Source: Pseudomonadota bacterium (GTDB lineage Bacteria; Pseudomonadota; Alphaproteobacteria; Rhizobiales; Rhizobiaceae). Taken from it: a stretch of 50,603 nucleotides of DNA. Positions within the stretch are counted from its first letter, which is position 1, and the number at the start of each line of letters is the position of its first letter. Made by a program: the position numbers and the translations under genes. The notes under the pieces were generated by a model. That model was not told the origin of the DNA. It did no database searches and was given only the letters and a program-made list of their open reading frames with translations. This document shows, one piece after another, positions 8,205 to 15,784 of the stretch. The stretch spans positions 1 to 50,603 of the forward strand of contig JAEXMK010000114.1 of NCBI GenBank assembly GCA_023444445.1, in the 5' to 3' direction.

Positions 8205-9398
8205 ATGCAAGAACAAGAAGAACACGCCTCGTGGCGAAATTGGCTGGCTGTCGGTGTTTTGGGGGTCGGATCATTTGCGATCGTCACCACGGAGCTGGCA
8301 CCGATCGGCCTGCTGACTTCAATAGCAGGCGATCTCGGCGAGAGCGAAGCCAAGGTCGGCCTGATCGTTACTGGCTACGCCTGGATCGCGGCCTCTGGCG
8401 CATTAATTTCGGCAATGACATTGGGACGGATACCACGGAAGCCGCTTCTTGTGGCGCTGATGCTGGTGCTGGCATTGTCCAGCGCCGTAGCGGCCATGAC
8501 CACGACCTTCCCGGCGCTTTTCGGCGCCAGAATCATTGGCGCGGTGGCTCACGGCATCTTCTGGGCGATGATCGGGACGCTCGGCGCGCAGATTGTTCCC
8601 GCCAGGCATGTCGGTGTTGCAACCTCGATCATTTTCGGCGGCGTGTCCGCAGCCAGTGTTCTGGGTGTTCCCTTGGCGGGAGTGATCGGTCACCTCGATA
8701 GCTGGCGAACAGCGTTTGGCTGTATCGCAGCACTATCTTTTGTGACCGCAGCCGCCATTGTTTTTTCGGTGCCGCCTGTCCAAGCCGCTGCGCCGGTGGG
8801 CAGCAAAGCTCTTTCCGCCATTGCCCGCGATCCGGTGTTTCTTCGAATTTACGGTGCGACGGCCTGCGCGATAACAGCGCATTTTGCTGCATTCACCTAT
8901 ATCGAACCATTGCTTTCGGGCACTCTGCATATGCCCGCGAATACACTGTACGCGCTCCTTCTCGCGTTCGGTGTCGCCGGTCTCCTCGGCAATGTGCTGA
9001 CCGGCGTCTTCGTGGACCGCTATCTCAAAGCGCTCCTGTTGGGGGCGCTCGCGTTGATGGCGTTATGTCTGGGTGGAATTGGATTGATCGGTGCGGACGC
9101 AGGCGCAGTTGTCGCCGGTATCCTGCTGGTTGGCTGGGGGATCGGTGTTGCGGCCGTCTTCGTCGGTTTTCAGACTTGGATTCTACGCGCAGCGGGTGAC
9201 GCGGCACTTCCCGCATCCGCAATATATGTCGCGATTTTCAATGCGGCGATTGGTACAGGCGCGTTGCTGGGTTCGATTGTTATTTCTTTCACCGATCTCG
9301 GCGGCCTCATGATGGTCGCAGCTGTCGCGCTCGCCGCCAGCCTCATACCCGTGACTTTCTTGTCGACGCCGGCCGGTTTGCAGCCGCCGAGAGAATAG
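8205..9398 (+). CDS. MFS efflux transporter (sugar-efflux/AraJ-like)
   Basis: A 397-residue major facilitator with about 12 hydrophobic segments. TM1 begins NWLAVGVLGVGSFAIVTTEL, a start typical of the DHA1/AraJ-SotB drug and sugar efflux group, and the loop 2-3 region carries GRIPRKPLL. A second bundle begins near residue 205 (FLRIYGATACAITAHFA). The ATG at 8205 is chosen because the upstream extension is hydrophilic and overlaps the previous gene. It lies downstream of the reductase and CMD genes and probably exports the compound or product the cargo block deals with. Inner membrane; substrate unknown. Confidence 0.88.
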   Translation: MQEQEEHASWRNWLAVGVLGVGSFAIVTTELAPIGLLTSIAGDLGESEAKVGLIVTGYAWIAASGALISAMTLGRIPRKPLLVALMLVLALSSAVAAMTTTFPALFGARIIGAVAHGIFWAMIGTLGAQIVPARHVGVATSIIFGGVSAASVLGVPLAGVIGHLDSWRTAFGCIAALSFVTAAAIVFSVPPVQAAAPVGSKALSAIARDPVFLRIYGATACAITAHFAAFTYIEPLLSGTLHMPANTLYALLLAFGVAGLLGNVLTGVFVDRYLKALLLGALALMALCLGGIGLIGADAGAVVAGILLVGWGIGVAAVFVGFQTWILRAAGDAALPASAIYVAIFNAAIGTGALLGSIVISFTDLGGLMMVAAVALAASLIPVTFLSTPAGLQPPRE

Positions 9399-9455
9399 GC
9401 TTGCCGCATTAGAGTTGCGTCACGGATACCGAAATAAAATTCCCGGAGAATACGT

Positions 9456-10427
9456 ATGGATACTGTAGTCCTCATGACCGGCGTCGGGGGTGTCGAAAAG
9501 CTGGAGATTTCACAAATCTCGTCGAAACAGCCAGGGCCTGGCATGGCGCGGATCAGAAACCTCGCTATCGGCGTAAACTTCATCGACATCTATCACCGGA
9601 CTGGCCTTTATCCCCTCTCTTTACCTGCCACCCTCGGCGTTGAGGGTGCCGGAGTGGTGGAAGCCTTGGGCGAAGGCGTCACTGGATTTTCAATCGGGGA
9701 TCGCGTTGCCTATGCCGGTGCGCCGGTCGGTGCTTATGCAACGGCGCGCTCTTTGCCGGTCGCACGGCTCATCAAACTGCCGGACGGTATAGAGTTTCGC
9801 AGCGCAGCGGCGTCGATGCTCAAAGGGCTGACTGCCCATATGCTGCTGACCCGCACCTATGCCGTTGAGCGAGGGACTACCTTGCTTGTGCACGGAGCCG
9901 CTGGCGGCCTGGGTTCGATCCTCGTGCGCTGGGCGAAGCATCTCGGAGCCACGGTCATCGGCACGGCAGGGTCGGAAGCAAAGGCCGACATCGCGCGATC
10001 CTACGGTGCGGATCATATCATCGTCGGACGAAATGCTGATCTTGTGTCCGAGGTCGGATCGCTGACCCACGGCGTTGGTGTAGATTTTACCGTCGACGGG
10101 ATCGGTGGTGATACGCTGCTTAAAAGCCTGGCTTGCACCCGGCGCTTCGGAACGGTCGCAAGCATCGGTCAGGCAGCCGGACCTATTCCGTCACTTGCGG
10201 TAGAGGATATCGGTCCCATCCGTTCGTTGTCGCTCGCCCGGCCAAGTGTGATGGCTTATGCCGCCGACCTGCCAGCCTATCATCATGCAGCCGAAGCTTT
10301 GCTCGAAATGATGCAGAAAGGCGTCTGCACCGAGATTGGCGGCGAGTATCCTCTGGCCGACGCGGCGCAGGCTCAATCCGATCTTGAAGCCGGTCGCACG
10401 ACCGGAAGCCTCTTGCTGATACCGTAG
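9456..10427 (+). CDS. NADPH:quinone oxidoreductase (zeta-crystallin-like MDR)
   Basis: A 323-residue zinc-free medium-chain dehydrogenase/reductase. The quinone reductase signature NFIDIYHRTGLYP lies at 41-53, the GroES-like core follows (LGVEGAGVVEALGEGV), and the Rossmann motif HGAAGGLGSILVRWAKHLGA starts at 146. It matches the QOR family length of about 325. The structural-zinc lobe is absent, as expected. It is spaced 57 bp from the MFS gene and reads in the same direction. With the AKR it suggests a response to reactive carbonyls or quinones. Confidence 0.9.
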   Translation: MDTVVLMTGVGGVEKLEISQISSKQPGPGMARIRNLAIGVNFIDIYHRTGLYPLSLPATLGVEGAGVVEALGEGVTGFSIGDRVAYAGAPVGAYATARSLPVARLIKLPDGIEFRSAAASMLKGLTAHMLLTRTYAVERGTTLLVHGAAGGLGSILVRWAKHLGATVIGTAGSEAKADIARSYGADHIIVGRNADLVSEVGSLTHGVGVDFTVDGIGGDTLLKSLACTRRFGTVASIGQAAGPIPSLAVEDIGPIRSLSLARPSVMAYAADLPAYHHAAEALLEMMQKGVCTEIGGEYPLADAAQAQSDLEAGRTTGSLLLIP

Positions 10428-10453
10428 GCTCCTCCATGCGTAGGCGGAGGAGC
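10428..10453. repeat. 8-bp perfect hairpin at the quinone reductase/LysR junction
   Basis: GCTCCTCC (10428-10435) pairs with GGAGGAGC (10446-10453) across a 10-nt loop. It lies directly behind the quinone reductase stop, and the loop contains the first possible ATG of the next gene. There is no T-run, so termination would be weak. It may instead attenuate or occlude translation of the downstream LysR gene. Confidence 0.5.
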
Positions 10454-11407
10454 AACATTTCAGAAAGCGCAGAGCTGAGAAGTGCTATTCTTGGCGTTCG
10501 CGTTCCGATGGTCGCTTTGGTCCAGGCGCTCGCGGTCGCAGAGTATCTCAGCTTCCACCGTGCAGCGCAGGCGCTCGGCACCAGCCAGTCAAGCGTCAGC
10601 TCACGGATAAAGGCGCTGGAGGAAGATTTGGGCGTCGTCCTCTTCGACCGTAACACGCGCGGCGTCCGCGTGACCGAAGCTGGCCGACGTTTCGTCGATC
10701 ATGTCGAGGACGCGATGGGCATCCTCGACCGCGCCATCAAGACGGCGGGGATGCAAGCGTGCGGAAAGGAAAGCATGCTTCGCATCGGCATCCACGCCCT
10801 CACGCCGGGCTGCTTTCTAGACCGACTGCTGGAGCGGTTCCATACCAAGAATCCCGGCGTTCAACTGCATATCACCGAGGGCACGGCGCGCGATGGGCAA
10901 AACATGGTGCGAGAAAGCAGGCTTGATGTTGCCTTTATGGCCTGCACCCACCAAATCCCGGATCTCAATTCCCGCGTCATCTGGCGGGATCGGTTGATGG
11001 TGGCGCTGCCGGTGAAGCATCCCTTGGCAGCACAATCGGATGTGGAGTGGCAGCAGCTTGCGAGCGAAACCTTCCTTGTTCGCCATGGTGGGACCGGTCC
11101 ACAGGTTCATGACCTTATTGTGCTTCGCTCGGCCGGGAAATGGCCAACGCCTACGATCCGCCGCGTCGATACTGGCCGCAGCGCACTGTTGTCGGTGATT
11201 GCTTCCGGGCATGGTGTCTCGCTTTTTGTTGAGGAAACCGCGGCGGCGTGCACGCCAAATCTGATTTTCCTTCCAGTGGTTGACGAACCCGAAGCCATCC
11301 CATTTTCGGCCATCTGGTCGCCCCACAACCGAGATCCCGCACTATTGAATTTACTCACGCTGGCGACACAGATGGGCCGCACAAAGCCGAAGTTTCATTC
11401 GCGATAG
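10436..11407 (+). CDS. LysR-family transcriptional regulator
   Basis: The HTH region reads VQALAVAEYLSFHRAAQALGTSQSSVSSRIKALEEDLGVVLFDR, and the effector domain begins near MLRIGIHALTPGCFL. The full frame gives 323 residues. However, the first ATG sits in a hairpin loop and adds a 24-residue tail unusual for LysR proteins. ATG at 10508 (MVALVQALAV) gives a canonical N-terminus and may be the real start. Effector-domain motifs include TARDGQNMVRESRLDVAFM and VIASGHGVSLFVEE. It closes the cargo block and may regulate it together with the LysR gene at the other end. Confidence 0.88.
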   Translation: MRRRRSNISESAELRSAILGVRVPMVALVQALAVAEYLSFHRAAQALGTSQSSVSSRIKALEEDLGVVLFDRNTRGVRVTEAGRRFVDHVEDAMGILDRAIKTAGMQACGKESMLRIGIHALTPGCFLDRLLERFHTKNPGVQLHITEGTARDGQNMVRESRLDVAFMACTHQIPDLNSRVIWRDRLMVALPVKHPLAAQSDVEWQQLASETFLVRHGGTGPQVHDLIVLRSAGKWPTPTIRRVDTGRSALLSVIASGHGVSLFVEETAAACTPNLIFLPVVDEPEAIPFSAIWSPHNRDPALLNLLTLATQMGRTKPKFHSR

Positions 11408-11560
11408 TCCACCGTGAACGGTGCCGGAATTGTGCCGCCGTCACTCATCCGATTTGCCGCCGATAGTATTCGGCAGCCCTATGGCCACACCTTGGCTGTT
11501 GCACTTCCCGAAAACGCCATTCTCTGATCGGCTCCGTCTCTTTTGCCGATTGGAGTCTAT

Positions 11561-13549
11561 ATGCGTGGAGGGCGAATACTCTGGGGCCAGATCATTGTCG
11601 TGTTCACCATCGTCGTTGTGATGGTCTGGGCTGCAACGCAATGGGTGGCTTTCCGGCTCGGCTTCCAGCCACAGCTCGGCAATCCCTGGTTCGATATTGC
11701 CGGATGGCCGTTCTATTATCCACCGGCCTTCTTCTGGTGGTGGTTTTCCTATGACGCCTATGCGCCCGGCATCTTTACCGAAGGCGCGTTCATCGCCACG
11801 TCCGGGGCTGTTCTTGCCATAGCCGCCGCCTTTCTCCTGTCGATCATCCGGGCACGGGAAGCGCGCAATGTCGCCACCTACGGTTCGGCGCGATGGGCCG
11901 AGGATAGAGAGATCCATGCTGCCGGATTGCTTGGTCCTGATGGCGTGGTGTTGGGACGGCACAGCAAGGACTATCTGCGTCATGACGGCTCCGAGCATGT
12001 GCTGTGCTTCGCGCCAACCCGATCCGGCAAGGGAGTCGGTCTTGTTGTGCCAACGCTGCTGACCTGGCCGGGAAGCTGCATTGTCCATGACATCAAGGGC
12101 GAGAACTGGAATCTGACCGCAGGCTTCAGGACCAATCATGGCCGCGTCCTGCTGTTCGATCCGACCAATGTGCATTCTGCGGCCTACAACCCGCTTCTGG
12201 AAGTGCGGCAGGGGGAATGGGAAGTCCGTGATGTGCAGAACATTGCGGACATTCTCGTTGATCCCGAAGGCAGTCTCGACAAACGTAACCATTGGGAAAA
12301 GACCAGCCATTCGCTGCTGGTCGGCGCCATCCTGCATGTTCTCTATGCCGAGAAGGACAAGACGCTGGCCGGCGTCGCGAGTTTTCTGTCCGATCCCCGC
12401 CGTCCGGTCGAGGCAACCTTGCGCGCCATGATGGACACGCCGCATCTGGGCGAAGCCGGTGTGCATCCCGTCATTGCCTCATCTGCGCGGGAGCTTCTAA
12501 ATAAATCGGAAAACGAACGGTCAGGCGTGCTGAGCACCGCGATGTCGTTTCTCGGTCTTTACCGAGATCCGGTTGTGGCCCGCGTGACGGCGCGCTGCGA
12601 TTGGCGCATCGCCGATCTGGTCGGCGCAAAAGAACCCGTCAGCCTCTATCTCGTCGTACCACCCTCGGACATCAACCGCACCAAGCCGCTGATCCGCCTC
12701 ATCCTCAATCAGGTCGGTCGGCGGCTGACTGAAGAACTGGAAACGTCCGGTAAGCGGCATCGCCTCCTGTTGATGCTCGATGAGTTCCCGGCACTCGGAC
12801 GGCTCGATTTCTTTGAATCGGCGCTCGCCTTCATGGCCGGTTACGGTCTGAAAGCCTTTCTGATCGCCCAATCGCTCAACCAGATCGAGCGCGCCTATGG
12901 GCAAAACAATGCCATTCTAGACAACTGCCATGTGCGCGTGGCCTTCGCGGCCAACGATGAACGCACCGCCAAGCGGATCAGCGATGCGCTTGGCACGGCA
13001 ACCGAAATGCGCGATTCCACGAACTATGCGGGCCATCGCCTCGCGCCGTGGCTGGGGCACCTTATGGTGTCGCGGCAGGAAACGGCTCGCCCACTGCTGA
13101 CGCCCGGCGAAATCATGCAGCTTCCGCCCACCGACGAGATCGTCATGGTGGCGGGCGTGCCGCCGATCCGTGCTGCCAAGGCGCGCTACTATGCTGATGC
13201 GCGGTTCCAGGAGCGGGTGATGTCGCCGCCCGATCTGCGCAAACAGCCTGTGAAAATCAGCACATCGGCGCCAGATGACTGGACGAACCGCATTGCCGCG
13301 GTCGCCAGTGGCAATGGGCCCGCCTCAGATAAATCCGATGACGATACTGCCAATGCAGGTATCCGCCGTGAACCGGAACTGCCCGAGCATGAGGAAATCA
13401 TCCCGCCACCTCTGCCACCATCGCAGGAGTTCGATTTCCTCGATGATGAGCCGGACGTCGATGCCGCCAAGGCCCGTGCCATGCGCCAGCGTATGCGCAT
13501 GGTCGCACGGCAGGCATCGCTTGACCCCAATGACGGCATCGAATTGTGA
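11561..13549 (+). CDS. traG: TraG/VirD4-type conjugative coupling protein
   Basis: A 662-residue inner-membrane ATPase that links the relaxase-DNA complex to the Trb channel. Hydrophobic segments lie at about 8-30, 50-65 and 76-95. Walker A APTRSGKGVG is near 151-160 and Walker B LLLMLDEFPALGRL near 402-415. The conserved LIAQSLNQIERAYG and a long acidic/Pro-rich C-terminus follow. The ATG at 11561 has TTGGAG six bases upstream. A short leader of 153 bp separates it from the LysR cargo gene. It overlaps the next frame by GTGA if that frame's GTG is used. Confidence 0.93.
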   Translation: MRGGRILWGQIIVVFTIVVVMVWAATQWVAFRLGFQPQLGNPWFDIAGWPFYYPPAFFWWWFSYDAYAPGIFTEGAFIATSGAVLAIAAAFLLSIIRAREARNVATYGSARWAEDREIHAAGLLGPDGVVLGRHSKDYLRHDGSEHVLCFAPTRSGKGVGLVVPTLLTWPGSCIVHDIKGENWNLTAGFRTNHGRVLLFDPTNVHSAAYNPLLEVRQGEWEVRDVQNIADILVDPEGSLDKRNHWEKTSHSLLVGAILHVLYAEKDKTLAGVASFLSDPRRPVEATLRAMMDTPHLGEAGVHPVIASSARELLNKSENERSGVLSTAMSFLGLYRDPVVARVTARCDWRIADLVGAKEPVSLYLVVPPSDINRTKPLIRLILNQVGRRLTEELETSGKRHRLLLMLDEFPALGRLDFFESALAFMAGYGLKAFLIAQSLNQIERAYGQNNAILDNCHVRVAFAANDERTAKRISDALGTATEMRDSTNYAGHRLAPWLGHLMVSRQETARPLLTPGEIMQLPPTDEIVMVAGVPPIRAAKARYYADARFQERVMSPPDLRKQPVKISTSAPDDWTNRIAAVASGNGPASDKSDDDTANAGIRREPELPEHEEIIPPPLPPSQEFDFLDDEPDVDAAKARAMRQRMRMVARQASLDPNDGIEL

Positions 13550-13563
13550 GAGCGAAAACAGGC

Positions 13564-14025
13564 ATGACGACGCGCACCCGCATGAATGTCTATTTCGATC
13601 CCGCTCTGCTGAAACAGGTGGAAGCGCTGGCCTTGCGCCGCAATGTCTCGAAATCCGCAGTGATTGAGGCCGCGGTAGCATCCTTCATGTCCGGCGATAC
13701 GACCGAGCGGCTGGAAGCCGCCATGTCTCGCCGCCTCGACAAACTCGGTCGCCAGTTCGAGATGCTTGACGAAGATGTCGCCGTGCTGGGCGAAACCCTT
13801 TCTCTATTTGTACAATTCTGGCTGACCCTCACGCCGCCGCTGCCCGACAGTGCAAAACAATCTGCGCGCATCAAGGGAAACGAGCGCTTTGAGGGCTTCA
13901 TGCAGTCCCTTGGTAAGCGTCTCGCTACCGGTGACAGGTTCCTCAAAGAAATATCGCACGACATGGCTGCACTACGCGACACCCCATCGGGGGCTAAAAC
14001 GGAAGGTGATGGCGATGGGATCTAG
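13564..14025 (+). CDS. CopG/ribbon-helix-helix protein between traG and trbB
   Basis: A 153-residue protein whose first 45 residues (TRMNVYFDPALLKQVEALALRRNVSKSAVIEAAVASFM) form a CopG-type ribbon-helix-helix. The remainder is helical (MSRRLDKLGRQFEMLDEDVAVLGETLSLFVQFWL), consistent with oligomerisation. This gene is a regular member of traG-trbB junctions in this ICE family, and it may repress the trb operon. A GTG at 13546 overlaps the traG stop and would add six residues. The ATG at 13564 matches the expected family N-terminus better. Confidence 0.82.
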   Translation: MTTRTRMNVYFDPALLKQVEALALRRNVSKSAVIEAAVASFMSGDTTERLEAAMSRRLDKLGRQFEMLDEDVAVLGETLSLFVQFWLTLTPPLPDSAKQSARIKGNERFEGFMQSLGKRLATGDRFLKEISHDMAALRDTPSGAKTEGDGDGI

Positions 14026-14119
14026 GATTGCAACCCGTCCTATTCACCGCCAGGCCCCGTCGATGACCGCACGCGCGTAAACATCTGTTGAAACAGCCCA
14101 AAATCAGGTTCTTTTAATC

Positions 14120-14136
14120 GACCCCGATCCGGGGTC
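14120..14136. repeat. 7-bp inverted repeat in the trbB leader
   Basis: GACCCCG (14120-14126) and CGGGGTC (14130-14136) pair across a 3-nt loop. This GC-rich hairpin lies 36 bp before trbB, next to an AT-rich stretch (TTCTTTTAATC). It could be an operator for the adjacent CopG-like protein or an mRNA structure. Confidence 0.5.
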
Positions 14137-14148
14137 CGTCTGTTGCGC

Positions 14149-14167
14149 GCCCCGTCATTAACGGGGC
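14149..14167. repeat. 7-bp hairpin immediately upstream of the trbB start
   Basis: GCCCCGT (14149-14155) pairs perfectly with ACGGGGC (14161-14167) across the loop CATTA, only 4 nt before the trbB ATG at 14172. trbB has no clear Shine-Dalgarno of its own: the only purine-rich stretch is the right arm of this stem. The hairpin would hide the ribosome site, which suggests translational control of the first trb gene. Confidence 0.5.
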
Positions 14168-14171
14168 CGCC

Positions 14172-15164
14172 ATGACTGCATCACATCGAAAGCCGGAAAC
14201 GATTGCCCGTGGCGCGCGGATGCTACGCACCGCGCTTGGGGCATCCATCGCCCGGTTTCTGGAAGATCCCGGTGTGGTGGAGGTGATGCTGAACCCGGAT
14301 GGCCGCATCTGGGTGGATCGGCTGTCCGAAGGGTTGGCCGATACGGGGGAGAAGCTGTCCGCGGCCGATGGCGAGCGGATCGTGCGTCTCGTCGCACATC
14401 ATGTCGGCGCCGAGGTTCATGCCCGCAATCCGCGTGTGTCGGCTGAACTGCCCGAGACCGGCGAACGGTTCGAGGGTCTGCTGCCGCCGGTGGTCGCAGC
14501 ACCCGCTTTCGCCATACGCAAGCCTGCCGTCGCGGTGTTCACGCTCGACGAATATGTAAACGCTGGGATCATGACCAGTGCTCAGGCCGAGGTGCTGCGC
14601 CTGAACGTCGCCACACGCGCCAACATCCTCGTCGCAGGCGGCACCTCTACCGGCAAAACCACACTGACCAATGCGCTGCTGGCTGAGGTGGCGAAGACCT
14701 CGGATCGCGTGGTCATCATCGAAGACACGCGCGAACTGCAATGTGCCGCGCCCAATCTCGTGGCCATGCGGACAAAGGATGGCGTTGCCACGCTCTCCGA
14801 TCTGGTGCGCTCGTCGCTACGCCTTCGCCCTGATCGCATTCCGGTCGGGGAGGTCCGCGGTTCCGAAGCCCTCGATCTCCTCAAAGCCTGGGGGACGGGA
14901 CATCCCGGCGGCATCGGCACCATCCATGCCGGTTCAGGCATCGGTGCCCTGCGCCGCCTCGAGCAGCTCATCCAGGAAGCTGTCATCACCGTCCCGCGCG
15001 CGCTGATCGCCGAGACCATCGACCTTGTTGCTGTCCTTGCCGGACGCGGATCTTCCCGCCGCCTGGTCGAACTCGCCCGCGTTGATGGGCTGGGACCAGA
15101 CGGCGACTACCGCATCACGCATCCCATCACTTCGGCAACCACCTCAAAAGGAGACCCTTCATGA
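14172..15164 (+). CDS. trbB: TrbB, VirB11-type hexameric ATPase
   Basis: A 330-residue cytoplasmic secretion ATPase energising pilus and channel assembly. The N-terminal domain includes [22 protein letters not shown]. Walker A GGTSTGKT is at 156-163, followed by [12 protein letters not shown] (Asp box), [17 protein letters not shown] (Walker B region) and [15 protein letters not shown] (His box). It is the first gene of the trb operon, its stop overlapping trbC by ATGA. The leader carries two hairpins. Confidence 0.95.
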   Translation: MTASHRKPETIARGARMLRTALGASIARFLEDPGVVEVMLNPDGRIWVDRLSEGLADTGEKLSAADGERIVRLVAHHVGAEVHARNPRVSAELPETGERFEGLLPPVVAAPAFAIRKPAVAVFTLDEYVNAGIMTSAQAEVLRLNVATRANILVAGGTSTGKTTLTNALLAEVAKTSDRVVIIEDTRELQCAAPNLVAMRTKDGVATLSDLVRSSLRLRPDRIPVGEVRGSEALDLLKAWGTGHPGGIGTIHAGSGIGALRRLEQLIQEAVITVPRALIAETIDLVAVLAGRGSSRRLVELARVDGLGPDGDYRITHPITSATTSKGDPS

Positions 15165-15493
15165 TCCGCACGATTTCGCGCGGCTGCCGCATCATGGCAA
15201 CCGCCGCTGCCACTGTTTCCATCAGTCTGATGCTGGCGCCTGCCGCACACGCCTCCGGCTCCTCCATGCCCTGGGAGGCACCGCTTCAGTCGATCCTCCA
15301 GTCGATCGAGGGTCCTGTCGCCAAGATCATCGCCGTCATCGTCATCATCGCCACCGGCCTGGCGTTGGCCTTTGGCGATACCTCCGGCGGCTTCCGCCGC
15401 CTGATTCAGATCGTCTTCGGCCTGTCCATCGCTTTCGCCGCGTCGAGCTTCTTCCTGTCGTTCTTCTCGTTCGGCGGCGGGGCGCTCATCTGA
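15161..15493 (+). CDS. trbC: TrbC, VirB2-type pilin precursor
   Basis: A 110-residue precursor of the conjugative pilin. A long signal peptide ends at about APAAHA (30-31). Two hydrophobic helices follow (AKIIAVIVIIATGLALAF and LIQIVFGLSIAFAASSFFLSFF) with a short polar loop, as in VirB2/TrbC. RP4 TrbC is processed and cyclised by TraF, and a TraF homologue is encoded at 1630. It sits between trbB and trbD, with its stop overlapping trbD (TGATG). Confidence 0.92.
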   Translation: MIRTISRGCRIMATAAATVSISLMLAPAAHASGSSMPWEAPLQSILQSIEGPVAKIIAVIVIIATGLALAFGDTSGGFRRLIQIVFGLSIAFAASSFFLSFFSFGGGALI

Positions 15494-15774
15494 TGGCGGG
15501 CGGGTTTGAACAGCTCGATACGGTGCCGGGCTTCTCCATCTCGGTTCACCGGGCGCTGACCGAGCATATCCTGCTCGGCGGCGCTCCGCGCTCCATCGCT
15601 ATTGTGAACGGCACGCTGGCCGGGGCCGTCGGCCTCGGCCTTCGTCTCTGGCTGGTTGGCATCGCCATCTGGGCGGTCGGTCACTTCCTCGCGGTATGGG
15701 CAGCCAAACGCGATCCGCTCTTCGTCGAAGTCGGGCGCAGACATCTGCGCATCCCCGGTCATCTGTCGGTGTGA
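15493..15774 (+). CDS. trbD: TrbD, VirB3-like membrane protein
   Basis: A 93-residue protein beginning GGFEQLDTVPGFSISVHRAL, a typical TrbD start. It has one or two membrane segments (SIAIVNGTLAGAVGLGLRLWLVGIAIWAVGHFLAVWA) and ends RDPLFVEVGRRHLRIPGHL, also characteristic. The start at 15493 overlaps the trbC stop; the open frame extends far upstream through trbB/trbC but only this portion has TrbD character. It is expected in the inner membrane next to TrbE. Confidence 0.9.
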   Translation: MAGGFEQLDTVPGFSISVHRALTEHILLGGAPRSIAIVNGTLAGAVGLGLRLWLVGIAIWAVGHFLAVWAAKRDPLFVEVGRRHLRIPGHLSV

Positions 15775-15784
15775 GGGCGCGAGC

